Source: Schlegelella_A sp036272325 | GTDB taxonomy: Bacteria > Pseudomonadota > Gammaproteobacteria > Burkholderiales > Burkholderiaceae_C | NCBI GenBank assembly: GCA_036272325.1 | Contig: DATAYY010000127.1 | Location: forward strand, 1-16,888 | DNA length: 16,888 bases | Direction: 5' to 3' | In this document: in pieces, positions 1 to 6,795 of the stretch | Position numbering within the stretch: position 1 is the first letter of the stretch | How the letters are laid out: each line of letters starts with the position of its first letter | Notes under the pieces: model-generated | Seen by the model: only the letters and a program-made list of their open reading frames with translations | Told to the model about the DNA's origin: nothing | Databases searched by the model: none | Program-made: the position numbers and the translations under genes

Positions 1-800
1 GTGCGCAGCCCCGGCGTGTCGATGATGCAGGCGCCGCCGGGCAGCCGATGCAGCGAGCGCGCGGTCGTCGTGTGCATGCCACGGCCATCGTTGACGCGCA
101 CTGCGCCGGTGTCCTGGACCGCGGCGCCGAGCAGCGTGTTCGTCAGCGTCGATTTGCCGGCGCCCGACGAGCCGAGGACGACGAGCGTCTGGCCGCCACG
201 ATCGAGCGTTGCGAACGCCGCCGCGCTGCGGGGATCGGTAGCGTCGACGGCGACGGTTTCGAGGTCGGCGCCAAGACGGCGGCTGAGCTGCGCCAGCAGA
301 TCATCGCGCCGGCGCGGGTCTCGCGCCGCGATGTCGGCCTTGCTGAGCACGACCAGCGGCCGCACGCCGCTCGCCGTGACGAGCGCCAGGTAGCGTTCGA
401 GGCGGCGCAGGTTGAAGTCGTCGTCGAGGCCCACGACGATGAGCGCGCGGTCGACGTTGCTGACGATGGCGTGGACGCTGCCGTCGCCGTCGCGGCGGCA
501 GATGCGCGAAGTCGGCGCGATCTGCTCGCGCACCCAGAGATCGCCAGCGGTATCGGCGCCGACGAGCACCCAATCGCCGACGGCGAGCGCATCGACCCCG
601 CTGCGCAGCAGCCGCGGCAGCGCCCGCGCCGCACGGACGTCGACGCCGTCGCTCAGCTCGAGGCTGCTGCGATGGACGGTGGTGATGCGCATCGGCACGA
701 GATCCGTGCCGCGTTGCGCCGCCGCGGCGGCGCTGGCGCGCTGCGCGAGCGCGTCGTTCAAGCCGATCGCCCGCAGGCGATCGAAATCGATGTCGTTCAT
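1..800 (-). CDS. rsgA: Ribosome small-subunit-dependent GTPase A, 3' end missing (left edge)
   Basis: RsgA is a GTPase that helps late maturation of the 30S subunit in the cytoplasm. Translating from the ATG at 800 gives 266 residues with no stop. The GTPase motifs appear in the circularly permuted order typical of the family: G4 as SKAD (residues 153-156), then the P-loop GSSGAGKST (210-218, Lys216), then G3 as DTPG (261-264). An N-terminal OB-fold-like region (about 35-110) precedes them. RsgA proteins are usually about 300-350 residues, so the C-terminal zinc-binding domain lies beyond position 1. The start is supported by GGAG at 805-808. The G4 motif has Ser where NKxD is classical, a common variation. 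A 17-codon ORF lies upstream in the same direction. The family call is firm. Confidence 0.93.
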   Translation of the reverse strand, partial: MNDIDFDRLRAIGLNDALAQRASAAAAAQRGTDLVPMRITTVHRSSLELSDGVDVRAARALPRLLRSGVDALAVGDWVLVGADTAGDLWVREQIAPTSRICRRDGDGSVHAIVSNVDRALIVVGLDDDFNLRRLERYLALVTASGVRPLVVLSKADIAARDPRRRDDLLAQLSRRLGADLETVAVDATDPRSAAAFATLDRGGQTLVVLGSSGAGKSTLTNTLLGAAVQDTGAVRVNDGRGMHTTTARSLHRLPGGACIIDTPGLR

Positions 801-930
801 GAGACTCCAACGTTCACGGCGCACGACTGCAGGGCAGGCGGGCGCGAACGCGCGGGCCGTCGTTGCGGCGCGCGCGGCGACGCTCAGCTGCGCGCGGCAG
901 GCGCTTGCGTCCGGAGCTCTGGAAGATGCG

Positions 931-946
931 CGACGCGGAAGCGTCG
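931..946 (-). other. Small hairpin in the rsgA leader
   Basis: Perfect 6-bp inverted repeat (CGACGC / GCGTCG) around a 4-base loop, between the small ORF and rsgA. No T-run follows on either strand, so it is not an intrinsic terminator. It may be only a product of high GC content. Confidence 0.3.
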
Positions 947-965
947 GCGCGGAGTCAGCAGCGAA

Positions 966-1019
966 TCAGGCGAGAGCGCGCGAAGAGCGGCGGGGCTGGG
1001 AGGCAGTGGGCTGTTGCAT
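966..1019 (-). CDS. Putative 17-residue small ORF / leader peptide upstream of rsgA
   Basis: An ATG at 1019 opens a 17-codon ORF (MQQPTASQPRRSSRALA) ending at TGA 966-968. It is preceded by AGGAGG (1022-1027) only two to three bases from the ATG, or AAGGAGGAC if read broadly, with the core spacing somewhat tight. It lies 165 bp upstream of the rsgA start and on the same strand, so it could be a leader peptide or a small independent protein. The peptide is rich in Arg, Ser and Ala and shows no signal peptide, membrane segment or run of one amino acid of the kind expected of an amino-acid attenuator. I do not recognise a family. AGGAGG is a complement of the 16S tail, and such a strong site with no long ORF behind it is the main evidence; chance occurrence is possible. 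Confidence 0.35.
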   Translation of the reverse strand: MQQPTASQPRRSSRALA

Positions 1020-1098
1020 GTCGTCCTCCTTCGCTCGTTGGTCGGCAGCCGACGATGCCGTCGGAGCGCACGGCGGTCGGGGCGATCGCCGGGGCGCG

Positions 1099-1127
1099 AG
1101 TCTCGCACGGTCGCCTCCGCGGGTCAA
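1099..1127 (-). promoter_or_regulatory. Weak sigma-70-like promoter candidate toward the small ORF and rsgA
   Basis: TTGACC (1122-1127, read on the minus strand) matches the -35 consensus at five of six positions. A 17-bp spacer separates it from GAGACT (1099-1104), which matches the -10 consensus at only three of six. It is placed about 80 bp upstream of the 17-codon ORF. The poor -10 makes this tentative. Confidence 0.25.
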
Positions 1128-1202
1128 CGCGATTGCGTGCCGACGCACCCTTGCATCGGCGCCGATGCGCCGCACATGCGGCCAAGGGTCATTGCCGACC
1201 CG

Positions 1203-1208
1203 TATGAT
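1203..1208 (+). promoter_or_regulatory. Possible -10 element for the Tim44-domain gene
   Basis: TATGAT matches the sigma-70 -10 consensus at five of six positions and lies 38 bp upstream of the ATG at 1247, which suits a short leader. No good -35 is present at the expected distance (GGCCAA), so the call is weak. Confidence 0.25.
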
Positions 1209-1246
1209 CGCCGCGCAATTCGCTGCGCCGACCGAAGGAGTCACGC

Positions 1247-2155
1247 ATGAGATCGCTCGCCCTGGCACTCGCCCTCGTCTTCGCGACGACGGCGCTCGCC
1301 CCCACCGCGGCCGACGCGCGCAGGATCGGCGGCGGCGGTGCCGTCGGCATGCAACGCAGCCTGCCGCCGCGGACGCCGGAAGCATTGCCCGCGAAGCCTG
1401 CGGCGCCGGTGGCGCAGCAGGCCGCCCCGCCGACGGCTGCGACGACGCCGGCGGTCGCGCCGCGCCGTTCATGGCTTGGCCCGATTGCCGGCCTTGCCGC
1501 CGGCCTCGGCATCGCGGCGCTGATGAGTCACTTCGGCTTCGGCGCCGAATTCGGCAGTCTGATCACGCTCATCCTGCTCGGCCTCGTCGCGGTGGTGGCG
1601 GTCCGATTCGTCATGCGCCGGTTCGCGCCGGCGTCGACCGGCAGCGCGATGCAATACGCGGGCGCGGGCGCGTCGGCATCGACGTCGCCGATGGCCTTCG
1701 GCTCCGCGAGCACCGGCGCGGCGACGGGGGCCGCGTTCGCGCCGCCGGCTTCGACGCCGCAGCTGCCGGCAGGGTTCGACGCGGCCGGATTCGAGCGCAT
1801 CGCGAAGATGATCTTCATCCGCTTGCAGGCGGCGAACGACGCCGGCGACATCGACGACCTGCGCGCGTTCACGACGCCCGAGATGTTCGCGGTCATCAAG
1901 CTCGATCTGCAGGATCGCGGCGGCGCCGGGCAACGCACCGACGTCGTCCGCATCGACGCCGAAGTGCTCGATGTCGCAACGCAGGCCGACCGGCAGGTCG
2001 TCAGCGTCCGCTTTCACGGCCTGATCCGTGAAGAGGCCGATACCGCGGCGGTGCCGTTCGACGAGGTCTGGCATCTCGTCAAGCCGGCCGACGGCAGCCG
2101 CGAGTGGGCGATCGCCGGTATCCAGCAGTCGGCAGCGGCGGTCGCTGGCGCCTGA
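1247..2155 (+). CDS. Tim44-like domain membrane protein
   Basis: A 302-residue exported or membrane protein. Residues 1-24 look like a signal peptide ending in ADA, followed by an Arg-Arg/Gly-rich segment (RRIGGGGAVGMQR) that I associate with bacterial Tim44-domain proteins. A Pro/Ala-rich linker (about 40-74) leads to two hydrophobic stretches (about 77-96 and 103-122). After a low-complexity Ala/Ser/Gly linker, the Tim44-like fold occupies about 177-298. In mitochondria this fold contacts the inner membrane and the import motor; the bacterial role is not well defined. AAGGAG at 1235-1240, six bases from the ATG, fixes the start. The KdgK-like gene follows 33 bp after the stop on the same strand with no obvious functional link. 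Family assignment is good; function is unknown. Confidence 0.85.
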   Translation: MRSLALALALVFATTALAPTAADARRIGGGGAVGMQRSLPPRTPEALPAKPAAPVAQQAAPPTAATTPAVAPRRSWLGPIAGLAAGLGIAALMSHFGFGAEFGSLITLILLGLVAVVAVRFVMRRFAPASTGSAMQYAGAGASASTSPMAFGSASTGAATGAAFAPPASTPQLPAGFDAAGFERIAKMIFIRLQAANDAGDIDDLRAFTTPEMFAVIKLDLQDRGGAGQRTDVVRIDAEVLDVATQADRQVVSVRFHGLIREEADTAAVPFDEVWHLVKPADGSREWAIAGIQQSAAAVAGA

Positions 2156-2156
2156 G

Positions 2157-2171
2157 GGCGGCAGCGCCGCC
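2157..2171 (+). other. Perfect GC hairpin right after the Tim44-domain stop codon
   Basis: GGCGGC and GCCGCC are separated by three bases, giving a 6-bp stem directly after the TGA at 2153-2155. There is no following T-run, so it is not a canonical intrinsic terminator. It could slow 3' decay or attenuate readthrough into the sugar kinase. Confidence 0.35.
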
Positions 2172-2188
2172 TGGCCGCCAACGCGTCC

Positions 2189-3112
2189 GTGTTCGACATC
2201 CTCGCCCTCGGCGAGGCGATGGTCGAGTTCAACCAGACCGGCGAGTCCGGCGGGCGCATCTATCTGCAGGGCTTCGGCGGCGACACGTCGAACTTCGCCG
2301 TTTCGGCGGCGCGCCAGGGCGCGAAGGTCGGCTATCTGTCGGCGCTCGGCGACGACGTCTACGGCGCGATGCTGCGCACGCTGTGGCGCGAAGAAGGCAT
2401 CGACGATTCTGGCGTCGCCAGCGATGGCGACGCGTTCACCGCAATCTACTTCGTCAGCCACGACGACGGCGGACACCACTTTTCCTTCTTTAGCCGCGGC
2501 TCGGCGGCGAGCCGGCTGCGCTTCGCGCAGCTGCCGGCCGGCGCGTTCGCCGCGACCCGCGTTCTCCATCTCTCGGGGATCTCGCTTGCGATCTCCGAAA
2601 CTGCACGCGACACCGGCCTTGCCGCGATGCGCGCCGCTCGCGCCGCCGGCGCGATGGTCTCGTTCGACACCAATTTCCGCGCCAAGCTCTGGCCTGCAGC
2701 GACCGCGCGCGCCGTGATCGACGAGGCAATCGGGCTCTGTGACGTCTGTCTGCCCGGCCACGACGACCTCGCCGCGCTGACCGGGCTCTGGTCGCCCGAG
2801 GCGATGCTCGACCATTGCCTTCGCCTGGGCGCGCGCATCGTCGCGCTCAAGCACGGCGCGCACGGCGCGTGGGTCGCTGACGCGACGCGTCGGGTGCGGA
2901 TCGCGCCGTATCCATGCACGCCGGTCGACGCGACCGGAGCCGGCGACGCGTTCGGCGGCGCCTTCGTCGCCCGCGTCGTCGCCGGCGACGATCTCGAGGC
3001 CGCCGGCCGCTATGCGGCGGCGACAGCGGCGCTCTCGACCGAGGGAGTCGGCGCCGTCGCACCGATCCCGCGCGCGGCGCGCGTGCGCGCGGCGCTCGCC
3101 GGCACCGCGTAA
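2189..3112 (+). CDS. kdgK: PfkB-family sugar kinase, probable 2-keto-3-deoxygluconate kinase
   Basis: A 307-residue ribokinase-fold kinase. The N-terminal sugar-binding motif GFGGDTSNFAV (about 27-37) and the C-terminal PfkB signature DATGAGDAF (247-255, catalytic base Asp253) are both intact. The GEAMVEF start, the FGGDTSNFA motif and the HFSFFSRGSAASRL segment resemble 2-dehydro-3-deoxygluconate kinases, which phosphorylate KDG to KDPG on the way to the Entner-Doudoroff aldolase. Substrate specificity is inferred from resemblance and could be a related sugar acid or fructose. The start is a GTG at 2189 with no clear Shine-Dalgarno; it precedes the conserved first beta strand directly (FDILALGEAM), so a later start would truncate the fold. 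No aldolase, dehydratase or transporter gene lies nearby, so the pathway context is missing. The stop is 4 bp from that of the convergent SRPBCC gene. Confidence 0.82.
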   Translation: MFDILALGEAMVEFNQTGESGGRIYLQGFGGDTSNFAVSAARQGAKVGYLSALGDDVYGAMLRTLWREEGIDDSGVASDGDAFTAIYFVSHDDGGHHFSFFSRGSAASRLRFAQLPAGAFAATRVLHLSGISLAISETARDTGLAAMRAARAAGAMVSFDTNFRAKLWPAATARAVIDEAIGLCDVCLPGHDDLAALTGLWSPEAMLDHCLRLGARIVALKHGAHGAWVADATRRVRIAPYPCTPVDATGAGDAFGGAFVARVVAGDDLEAAGRYAAATAALSTEGVGAVAPIPRAARVRAALAGTA

Positions 3113-3116
3113 AGCA

Positions 3117-3644
3117 TCATTTCTCGGCGGCAGCCTTCAGATTGGCAAGCCCCTTCTCGAAATCCTTGCCGATCATCTTGTCCATGTTGACGAAGAGTCC
3201 CATCACCTTGGAGACGAACGGCGCCGGCCCGCGCATCTGCCACGTCACCTCGGTCGCGTCGGCGCGCGGCGCGAGCGTGAACTCGGTGATGTTGTGGGCC
3301 TCGAACGGGCGCAGGAAATCGAGCTGGATGAGGACCTTCGACGCTGCTGCGGCGTCCTTGATCTCCATCCGTCCGGCGCCGACCTTGCTCGATCCTTCCC
3401 ACGCGTAGACGGCACCCGGTCCGCTCGGCGCACCCGAGTGCGTCCGCTTCATGCCGGGATCGAGCTTCTCCCACGGCGACCACGCCGGCCACTGGTGAAA
3501 GTCGACCAGGAACGGATAGATCTTCGCGGGCGCGGCGGCAATCGATGCGCTGCGCTGAACCGTGAAGTCGCTCGGCCGCATCGCTGCAGCGACGAGGACG
3601 CCGACGATGAGAACGGCGATGACGATGAGAACGGTCTGCCACAT
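3117..3644 (-). CDS. Membrane-anchored SRPBCC (START/polyketide cyclase-like) protein
   Basis: A 175-residue protein. Residues 3-21 (WQTVLIVIAVLIVGVLVAAA) form one hydrophobic helix, followed at about residue 26 by an SRPBCC-type domain with the usual opening FTVQRSASIAAAPAKIYPFLVDFHQWPAWSPW and the closing helix with the MGLFVNMDKMIGKDFEKGL pattern. The family binds hydrophobic ligands in a helix-grip fold; the ligand cannot be told from sequence. The short N-terminal anchor suggests the domain sits at the membrane. The start at 3644 is backed by AAGGAG (3651-3656) at six bases. It is the last gene of a minus-strand cluster, 32 bp downstream of the dioxygenase gene, so cotranscription with the MetE-like gene and the dioxygenase is likely but not proven. 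Confidence 0.8.
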   Translation of the reverse strand: MWQTVLIVIAVLIVGVLVAAAMRPSDFTVQRSASIAAAPAKIYPFLVDFHQWPAWSPWEKLDPGMKRTHSGAPSGPGAVYAWEGSSKVGAGRMEIKDAAAASKVLIQLDFLRPFEAHNITEFTLAPRADATEVTWQMRGPAPFVSKVMGLFVNMDKMIGKDFEKGLANLKAAAEK

Positions 3645-3676
3645 GCGGGTCTCCTTGAGGAAGCAGGTTGGATCCC

Positions 3677-4429
3677 TCAACCGGGTGCTGCGGTCGGCCC
3701 CTGGAACGAACCGGCGCGCAGCGTGAGGACGAGCGTGTCGCGATGACCCTGGCCTTCGAGCGGCTGGATCGGCGTGCTCTCGTGGACGACGCGCGCATCG
3801 TCGAGGACGAGCGTCGTCCATGGCTCGAGCATGGTGAAGCGCAGGCCCGCCGGGCCGTCGGCGGCGAAGACGCGCGTCTCGCCGCCCTTGATGCCAACGC
3901 GACCGACGAGGACGACGGCGACGAGGTCGACGCCGTCGCGGTGCGCGCCCTCCGGCGTCGGCCGGCCGATGCCGTCGGTGGTGTCGATCCGGAACTGGTG
4001 CGCCTCGACGAACCAGGGCTGCGTTCCCTTGGCATCCGATGCCAGCGCGGCGAACGCGACCAGCATGCGCTGCCACGCCGGCGCCGCGAGGACGCTGGCG
4101 TCGATCGGATCGAACCAGCGCTCGATGCCGCCGTGCAGCGCGTTGTATTCGATCGGCTGCCAGTGCGCGCGCTGGGGAACGAGCCGCACGCTGTCGCCGT
4201 CGACGATGAAGCTCGCATGCCGGCGACGGCGATAGCGGCCGCCGTCGCGGAGATGGCGATCGGGTGGCAGATCGTCCCAGGACGGCCGCAGCGCATCGAG
4301 CTCGGCGACGGTCGTCGCGGCGAGGCGGGCGAAGTCCGTCGGCGCGAGCAGCGCGTGGCCGCGCTCGGCGAGCGACGACGCCAGGCCGGCGAGCGGCGTC
4401 GTCGGGGCCGCGAGCGCTTGGTCGCTCAT
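3677..4429 (-). CDS. 2-oxoglutarate/Fe(II)-dependent dioxygenase (2OG-Fe_Oxy_2 type)
   Basis: A 250-residue enzyme resembling the PF10014-type dioxygenases, some of which hydroxylate or sulfoxidise free aliphatic amino acids such as isoleucine, leucine and methionine. The facial triad is visible: His163-x-Asp165 in EGAHRDGVD and a distal His216 in ARVVHEST. Arg230 in GHRDTLVL is a plausible 2-oxoglutarate carboxylate ligand. The length fits the family. The ATG at 4429 shares ATGA (4426-4429) with the stop of the upstream MetE-like gene, so the two are probably translationally coupled and functionally linked; the start has no separate strong Shine-Dalgarno. The substrate is unknown. An action on methionine, homocysteine or the methyl donor of the neighbour is inference from context only. 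Confidence 0.82.
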   Translation of the reverse strand: MSDQALAAPTTPLAGLASSLAERGHALLAPTDFARLAATTVAELDALRPSWDDLPPDRHLRDGGRYRRRRHASFIVDGDSVRLVPQRAHWQPIEYNALHGGIERWFDPIDASVLAAPAWQRMLVAFAALASDAKGTQPWFVEAHQFRIDTTDGIGRPTPEGAHRDGVDLVAVVLVGRVGIKGGETRVFAADGPAGLRFTMLEPWTTLVLDDARVVHESTPIQPLEGQGHRDTLVLTLRAGSFQGPTAAPG

Positions 4430-5460
4430 CGTCCGTGCCGTTGGCGCGCCAGCGCCGCCCCCTCGGCCAGCGCCGCGAGCTTGGCCTCGGCGACTTCGCG
4501 GCGCATCGGCGCGAGGCCGCAGTTCGTGCACGGGAAAAGGCGATCGGCCGGGACGTAGCGCAACGCACGCCCGATCGTTTCGGCGATCTCATCAGGGGTC
4601 TCGACGACGTCGGATGCGACGTCGATGACGCCCACCATCACATCCTTGCCTTCGAGCAGGCGCATCAGCTCGGCCGGGACATGCGAGTGATAGCACTCGA
4701 GCGAGACCTGGTCGACGCCGCTCCTGGCGAGCGCCGGGAACACCTGCTCGTACTGGCGCCACTCGTCGCCGAGCGTCGCTTTCCAGTCGACGTTGGCCTT
4801 GATGCCGTAGCCATAGCAGATGTGGACCGCGGTCTTGCACTTCAGCCCTTGGGCCGCCCGCTCGAGGGCGGCAACGCCCCAATCGGCGGCATCGGCCATG
4901 TAGACGTTGAACGCCGGCTCGTCGAACTGGACGATGTCGACGCCGTCGGCCTCGAGCGCAAGGGCTTCCTGGTTCAAGAGCTCGGCGAACGCGAACGCCA
5001 TCTTGACGCGGCCGGCGGCGTCGCCGCCGAAGTAGCGGTCGGCGACGGTATCGACGATCGTCATCGGCCCCGGCAACGTGAACTTGAGCTTGCGAGCGGT
5101 GTGCGCGCGTGTCAGGCGCGCTTCGCTGGCGTGAACGCGGCCGGCGAGACGAAGCGGGCCGACCACCTGCGGCACCATTGCGTCGTAGCGGTTGTTGCGA
5201 ATGCCCATCTTCACCTTGTGCGCAAAGTCGATGCCGTCGACCCGCGCCAGAAAGCCGTGGACGAAGTGCTGGCGCGACTGCTCGCCGTCGCCGACGATGT
5301 CGATGCCGGCATCTTCCTGCACCTTCAGCCAGAGGAGCGTGGCGTCGGCCTTGCCGCGATCGAGCTCGGCGCCGCTCGACTTCCACTCGGGCCAGAGCGT
5401 CTCGGTCTCGGCCAGCCACGAAGGCTTCGGCAGGCTGCCGGCGATGGCGGTCTCGAACAT
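4426..5460 (-). CDS. Short cobalamin-independent methionine synthase-like protein (MetE C-terminal domain)
   Basis: A 344-residue protein that aligns with only the catalytic C-terminal half of MetE (full MetE is about 750 residues). The zinc ligands are all present: His213 and Cys215 (VHICYGYG), Glu255 (SLECYHSH) and Cys314 (CTNCGLAPM). Other family marks are AGSLPKP at the N terminus, GDGEQSRQHF (about 57-66), LPGPMTIVDT and VQFDEPAFNVY. The expected reaction is methyl transfer to homocysteine, but without the MetE N-terminal domain the methyl donor is uncertain; several short MetE-like families do not use methyl-folate. ATG at 5460 is preferred over an in-frame TTG at 5463 because AAGGAG (5469-5474) then sits eight bases away. 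Its stop overlaps the dioxygenase start by ATGA, suggesting coupling. It could also be a non-methionine methyltransferase. Confidence 0.85.
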   Translation of the reverse strand: MFETAIAGSLPKPSWLAETETLWPEWKSSGAELDRGKADATLLWLKVQEDAGIDIVGDGEQSRQHFVHGFLARVDGIDFAHKVKMGIRNNRYDAMVPQVVGPLRLAGRVHASEARLTRAHTARKLKFTLPGPMTIVDTVADRYFGGDAAGRVKMAFAFAELLNQEALALEADGVDIVQFDEPAFNVYMADAADWGVAALERAAQGLKCKTAVHICYGYGIKANVDWKATLGDEWRQYEQVFPALARSGVDQVSLECYHSHVPAELMRLLEGKDVMVGVIDVASDVVETPDEIAETIGRALRYVPADRLFPCTNCGLAPMRREVAEAKLAALAEGAALARQRHGR

Positions 5461-5529
5461 CAACGACTCTCCTTAGGTGACGCCCGCGGCCGGGGCGACC
5501 TCGCTTCAGCTTTGCGCTACCGTCGGCGC
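5461..5529. promoter_or_regulatory. Short divergent promoter region between the MetE-like and DUF418 genes
   Basis: Both genes must start from this 69-bp gap or from inside the opposing coding sequence. The minus-strand Shine-Dalgarno of the MetE-like gene (AAGGAG, 5469-5474) is clear. On the plus strand a TACCGT (-10-like, TANNNT) lies six bases before the GTG. No confident -35 box was found on either strand. Confidence 0.35.
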
Positions 5530-6795
5530 GTGAGCGCCGCCGCCGACTCGACTCGTTGCGCCGACGCCGAGGCGCCGCTCGCCGAGCCCGACCGGATCGC
5601 CGCGCTCGACGTGCTGCGCGGTTTCGCGCTGCTCGGCATCTTCATTATGAACATGCCGGGATTCAGCCATTCGCTGTTCGCCGCCCCGACGCCGCCCGCC
5701 ACTACGCTCGACGCCGTCGTTGCGTTCGTGCGCGACCTCTTCTTCGCCGGCAAGTTCAATCTGCTGTTCGGCTTCGTCTTCGGCGTCGGTTTCGCGATCC
5801 AGATGGAGCGGCTCGGCGAGGTCGAGCGCGCGCGCGCCGGCCGCCTCGGTGCGGTGGCGCGGCCGCGCCGGCCGGCGCAGATCTATCTGCGACGGCTGGC
5901 GTTTCTCGCCGTCGTCGGCCTCGTCCACGCGATGCTGCTGTGGTCGGGCGATGTCCTCGTCATCTACGCGCTGCTCGGCTTCGCGCTGCTCGCGCTGCGC
6001 CGGCTCGACGATCGCGGCTTTGCGATCCTGATCGCCGCCTGCCTGCTCTTTCCTGCCCTCGCCGAAATGCTGCGGCCCGCGTTCTTTTCCGACGCGACGG
6101 AGACGATCGCCGCATTCGAGTACCAGCAGCTCGAGGCGTCGAACGACATCGCGTTCGGCCATGGCTCGTTCCTCGACGCCGTGCGCGAGACCGCAGCCGT
6201 CTTCGCCTGGAGCGTGCGCTCGCCGCTCGGCCTGTACGCGTACCTGGCGTTCTGCGTCCAGATGGCGACCGGCATCTTCACCGGCTACGTCGTCGGCCGG
6301 CGCGGCTGGCCGGGGCGGCGGCCGGCGACACCGCTGCGGCTGCTCGCGGGCGCGGTCGCCATCGCGATCGCCGGCAACGCGATCGCGGCAGTCGGCGTCG
6401 ACGTCCTCGCGACCGGCCTCGGCGACCGGCTCGCGTGGTTCGTCACCGTCCTGGCACGAACGTTCGGCCGCGCCGCGCTGGCCGCGCTCTATGTGCTTGC
6501 CGTCGGCCGCTTGGTCGGCGCCGGCCGGACGCCGGCATGGCTGCGCCCGCTCCAGCAGGCCGGCCGGATGCCGCTCACGAACTACCTGCTGCAGACGCTG
6601 CTTGCGACCTTCTGCTTCTACGGCTGGGGGCTCGGCTGGTGGGGACGCGGCGGGCCGGCGTTCGAGACCGCGCTGGCGATCGCCCTCTTCGTCTGCGTCC
6701 AGCTGCCGCTCGGCATGGCGTGGCTGTCGCGGCATCGCGCCGGTCCCGTCGAGACGCTGTGGCGATTCTTCACCTACGGGCCGCCGCGTCGCTGA
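5530..6795 (+). CDS. DUF418 domain-containing multi-pass membrane protein
   Basis: A 421-residue integral membrane protein. It opens with RIAALDVLRGFALLGIFIMNM (about 22-42), the first helix typical of DUF418/YeiB-like proteins, and contains about eight to ten hydrophobic segments. The C-terminal DUF418 region (about 255-418) has the characteristic GRMPLTNYLLQTL, FYGWGLGWW and GPVETLWRFFTYG segments. The family is related to acyltransferase-type membrane proteins, but its role is not established; transport has been suggested for some members. The GTG at 5530 is the only start that keeps the first helix intact with a reasonable N terminus; no Shine-Dalgarno is visible, and TACCGT (5518-5523) lies close enough that a very short leader is possible. 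It is divergent from the MetE-like gene (69 bp) and overlaps the flavin oxidoreductase gene tail to tail by 26 bp. Confidence 0.88.
   Translation: MSAAADSTRCADAEAPLAEPDRIAALDVLRGFALLGIFIMNMPGFSHSLFAAPTPPATTLDAVVAFVRDLFFAGKFNLLFGFVFGVGFAIQMERLGEVERARAGRLGAVARPRRPAQIYLRRLAFLAVVGLVHAMLLWSGDVLVIYALLGFALLALRRLDDRGFAILIAACLLFPALAEMLRPAFFSDATETIAAFEYQQLEASNDIAFGHGSFLDAVRETAAVFAWSVRSPLGLYAYLAFCVQMATGIFTGYVVGRRGWPGRRPATPLRLLAGAVAIAIAGNAIAAVGVDVLATGLGDRLAWFVTVLARTFGRAALAALYVLAVGRLVGAGRTPAWLRPLQQAGRMPLTNYLLQTLLATFCFYGWGLGWWGRGGPAFETALAIALFVCVQLPLGMAWLSRHRAGPVETLWRFFTYGPPRR

Larger units (their letters stand above)
801..1246. other. Divergent intergenic region between rsgA and the Tim44-domain gene
   Basis: This 446-bp stretch has no long ORF that looks coding. 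It holds the upstream region of rsgA (minus) and of the Tim44-domain gene (plus). Visible elements are a 17-codon minus-strand ORF with a perfect Shine-Dalgarno (966-1019), a small hairpin with 6-bp arms and a 4-nt loop (931-946), a 5-bp inverted repeat around 1051-1063, and weak promoter-like sequences on both strands. Nothing resembling a tRNA or a known riboswitch was recognised. Confidence 0.6.

Noticed and set aside
48..1250. Plus-strand open frames over the rsgA region
   Set aside because: The minus strand encodes RsgA with G4, G1 and G3 in the correct permuted order; the plus frames have no domain and are Arg/Ala-rich.
1469..2863. Minus-strand open frame of about 460 codons opposite the Tim44-domain and sugar-kinase genes
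   Set aside because: No domain or ribosome site; both plus-strand genes over it are well supported by motifs.
4264..5529. Upstream extension of the DUF418 reading frame
   Set aside because: The frame is open across the MetE-like and dioxygenase genes only because of GC bias; DUF418 homologues begin near the RIAALDVLRGF helix, just after 5530.
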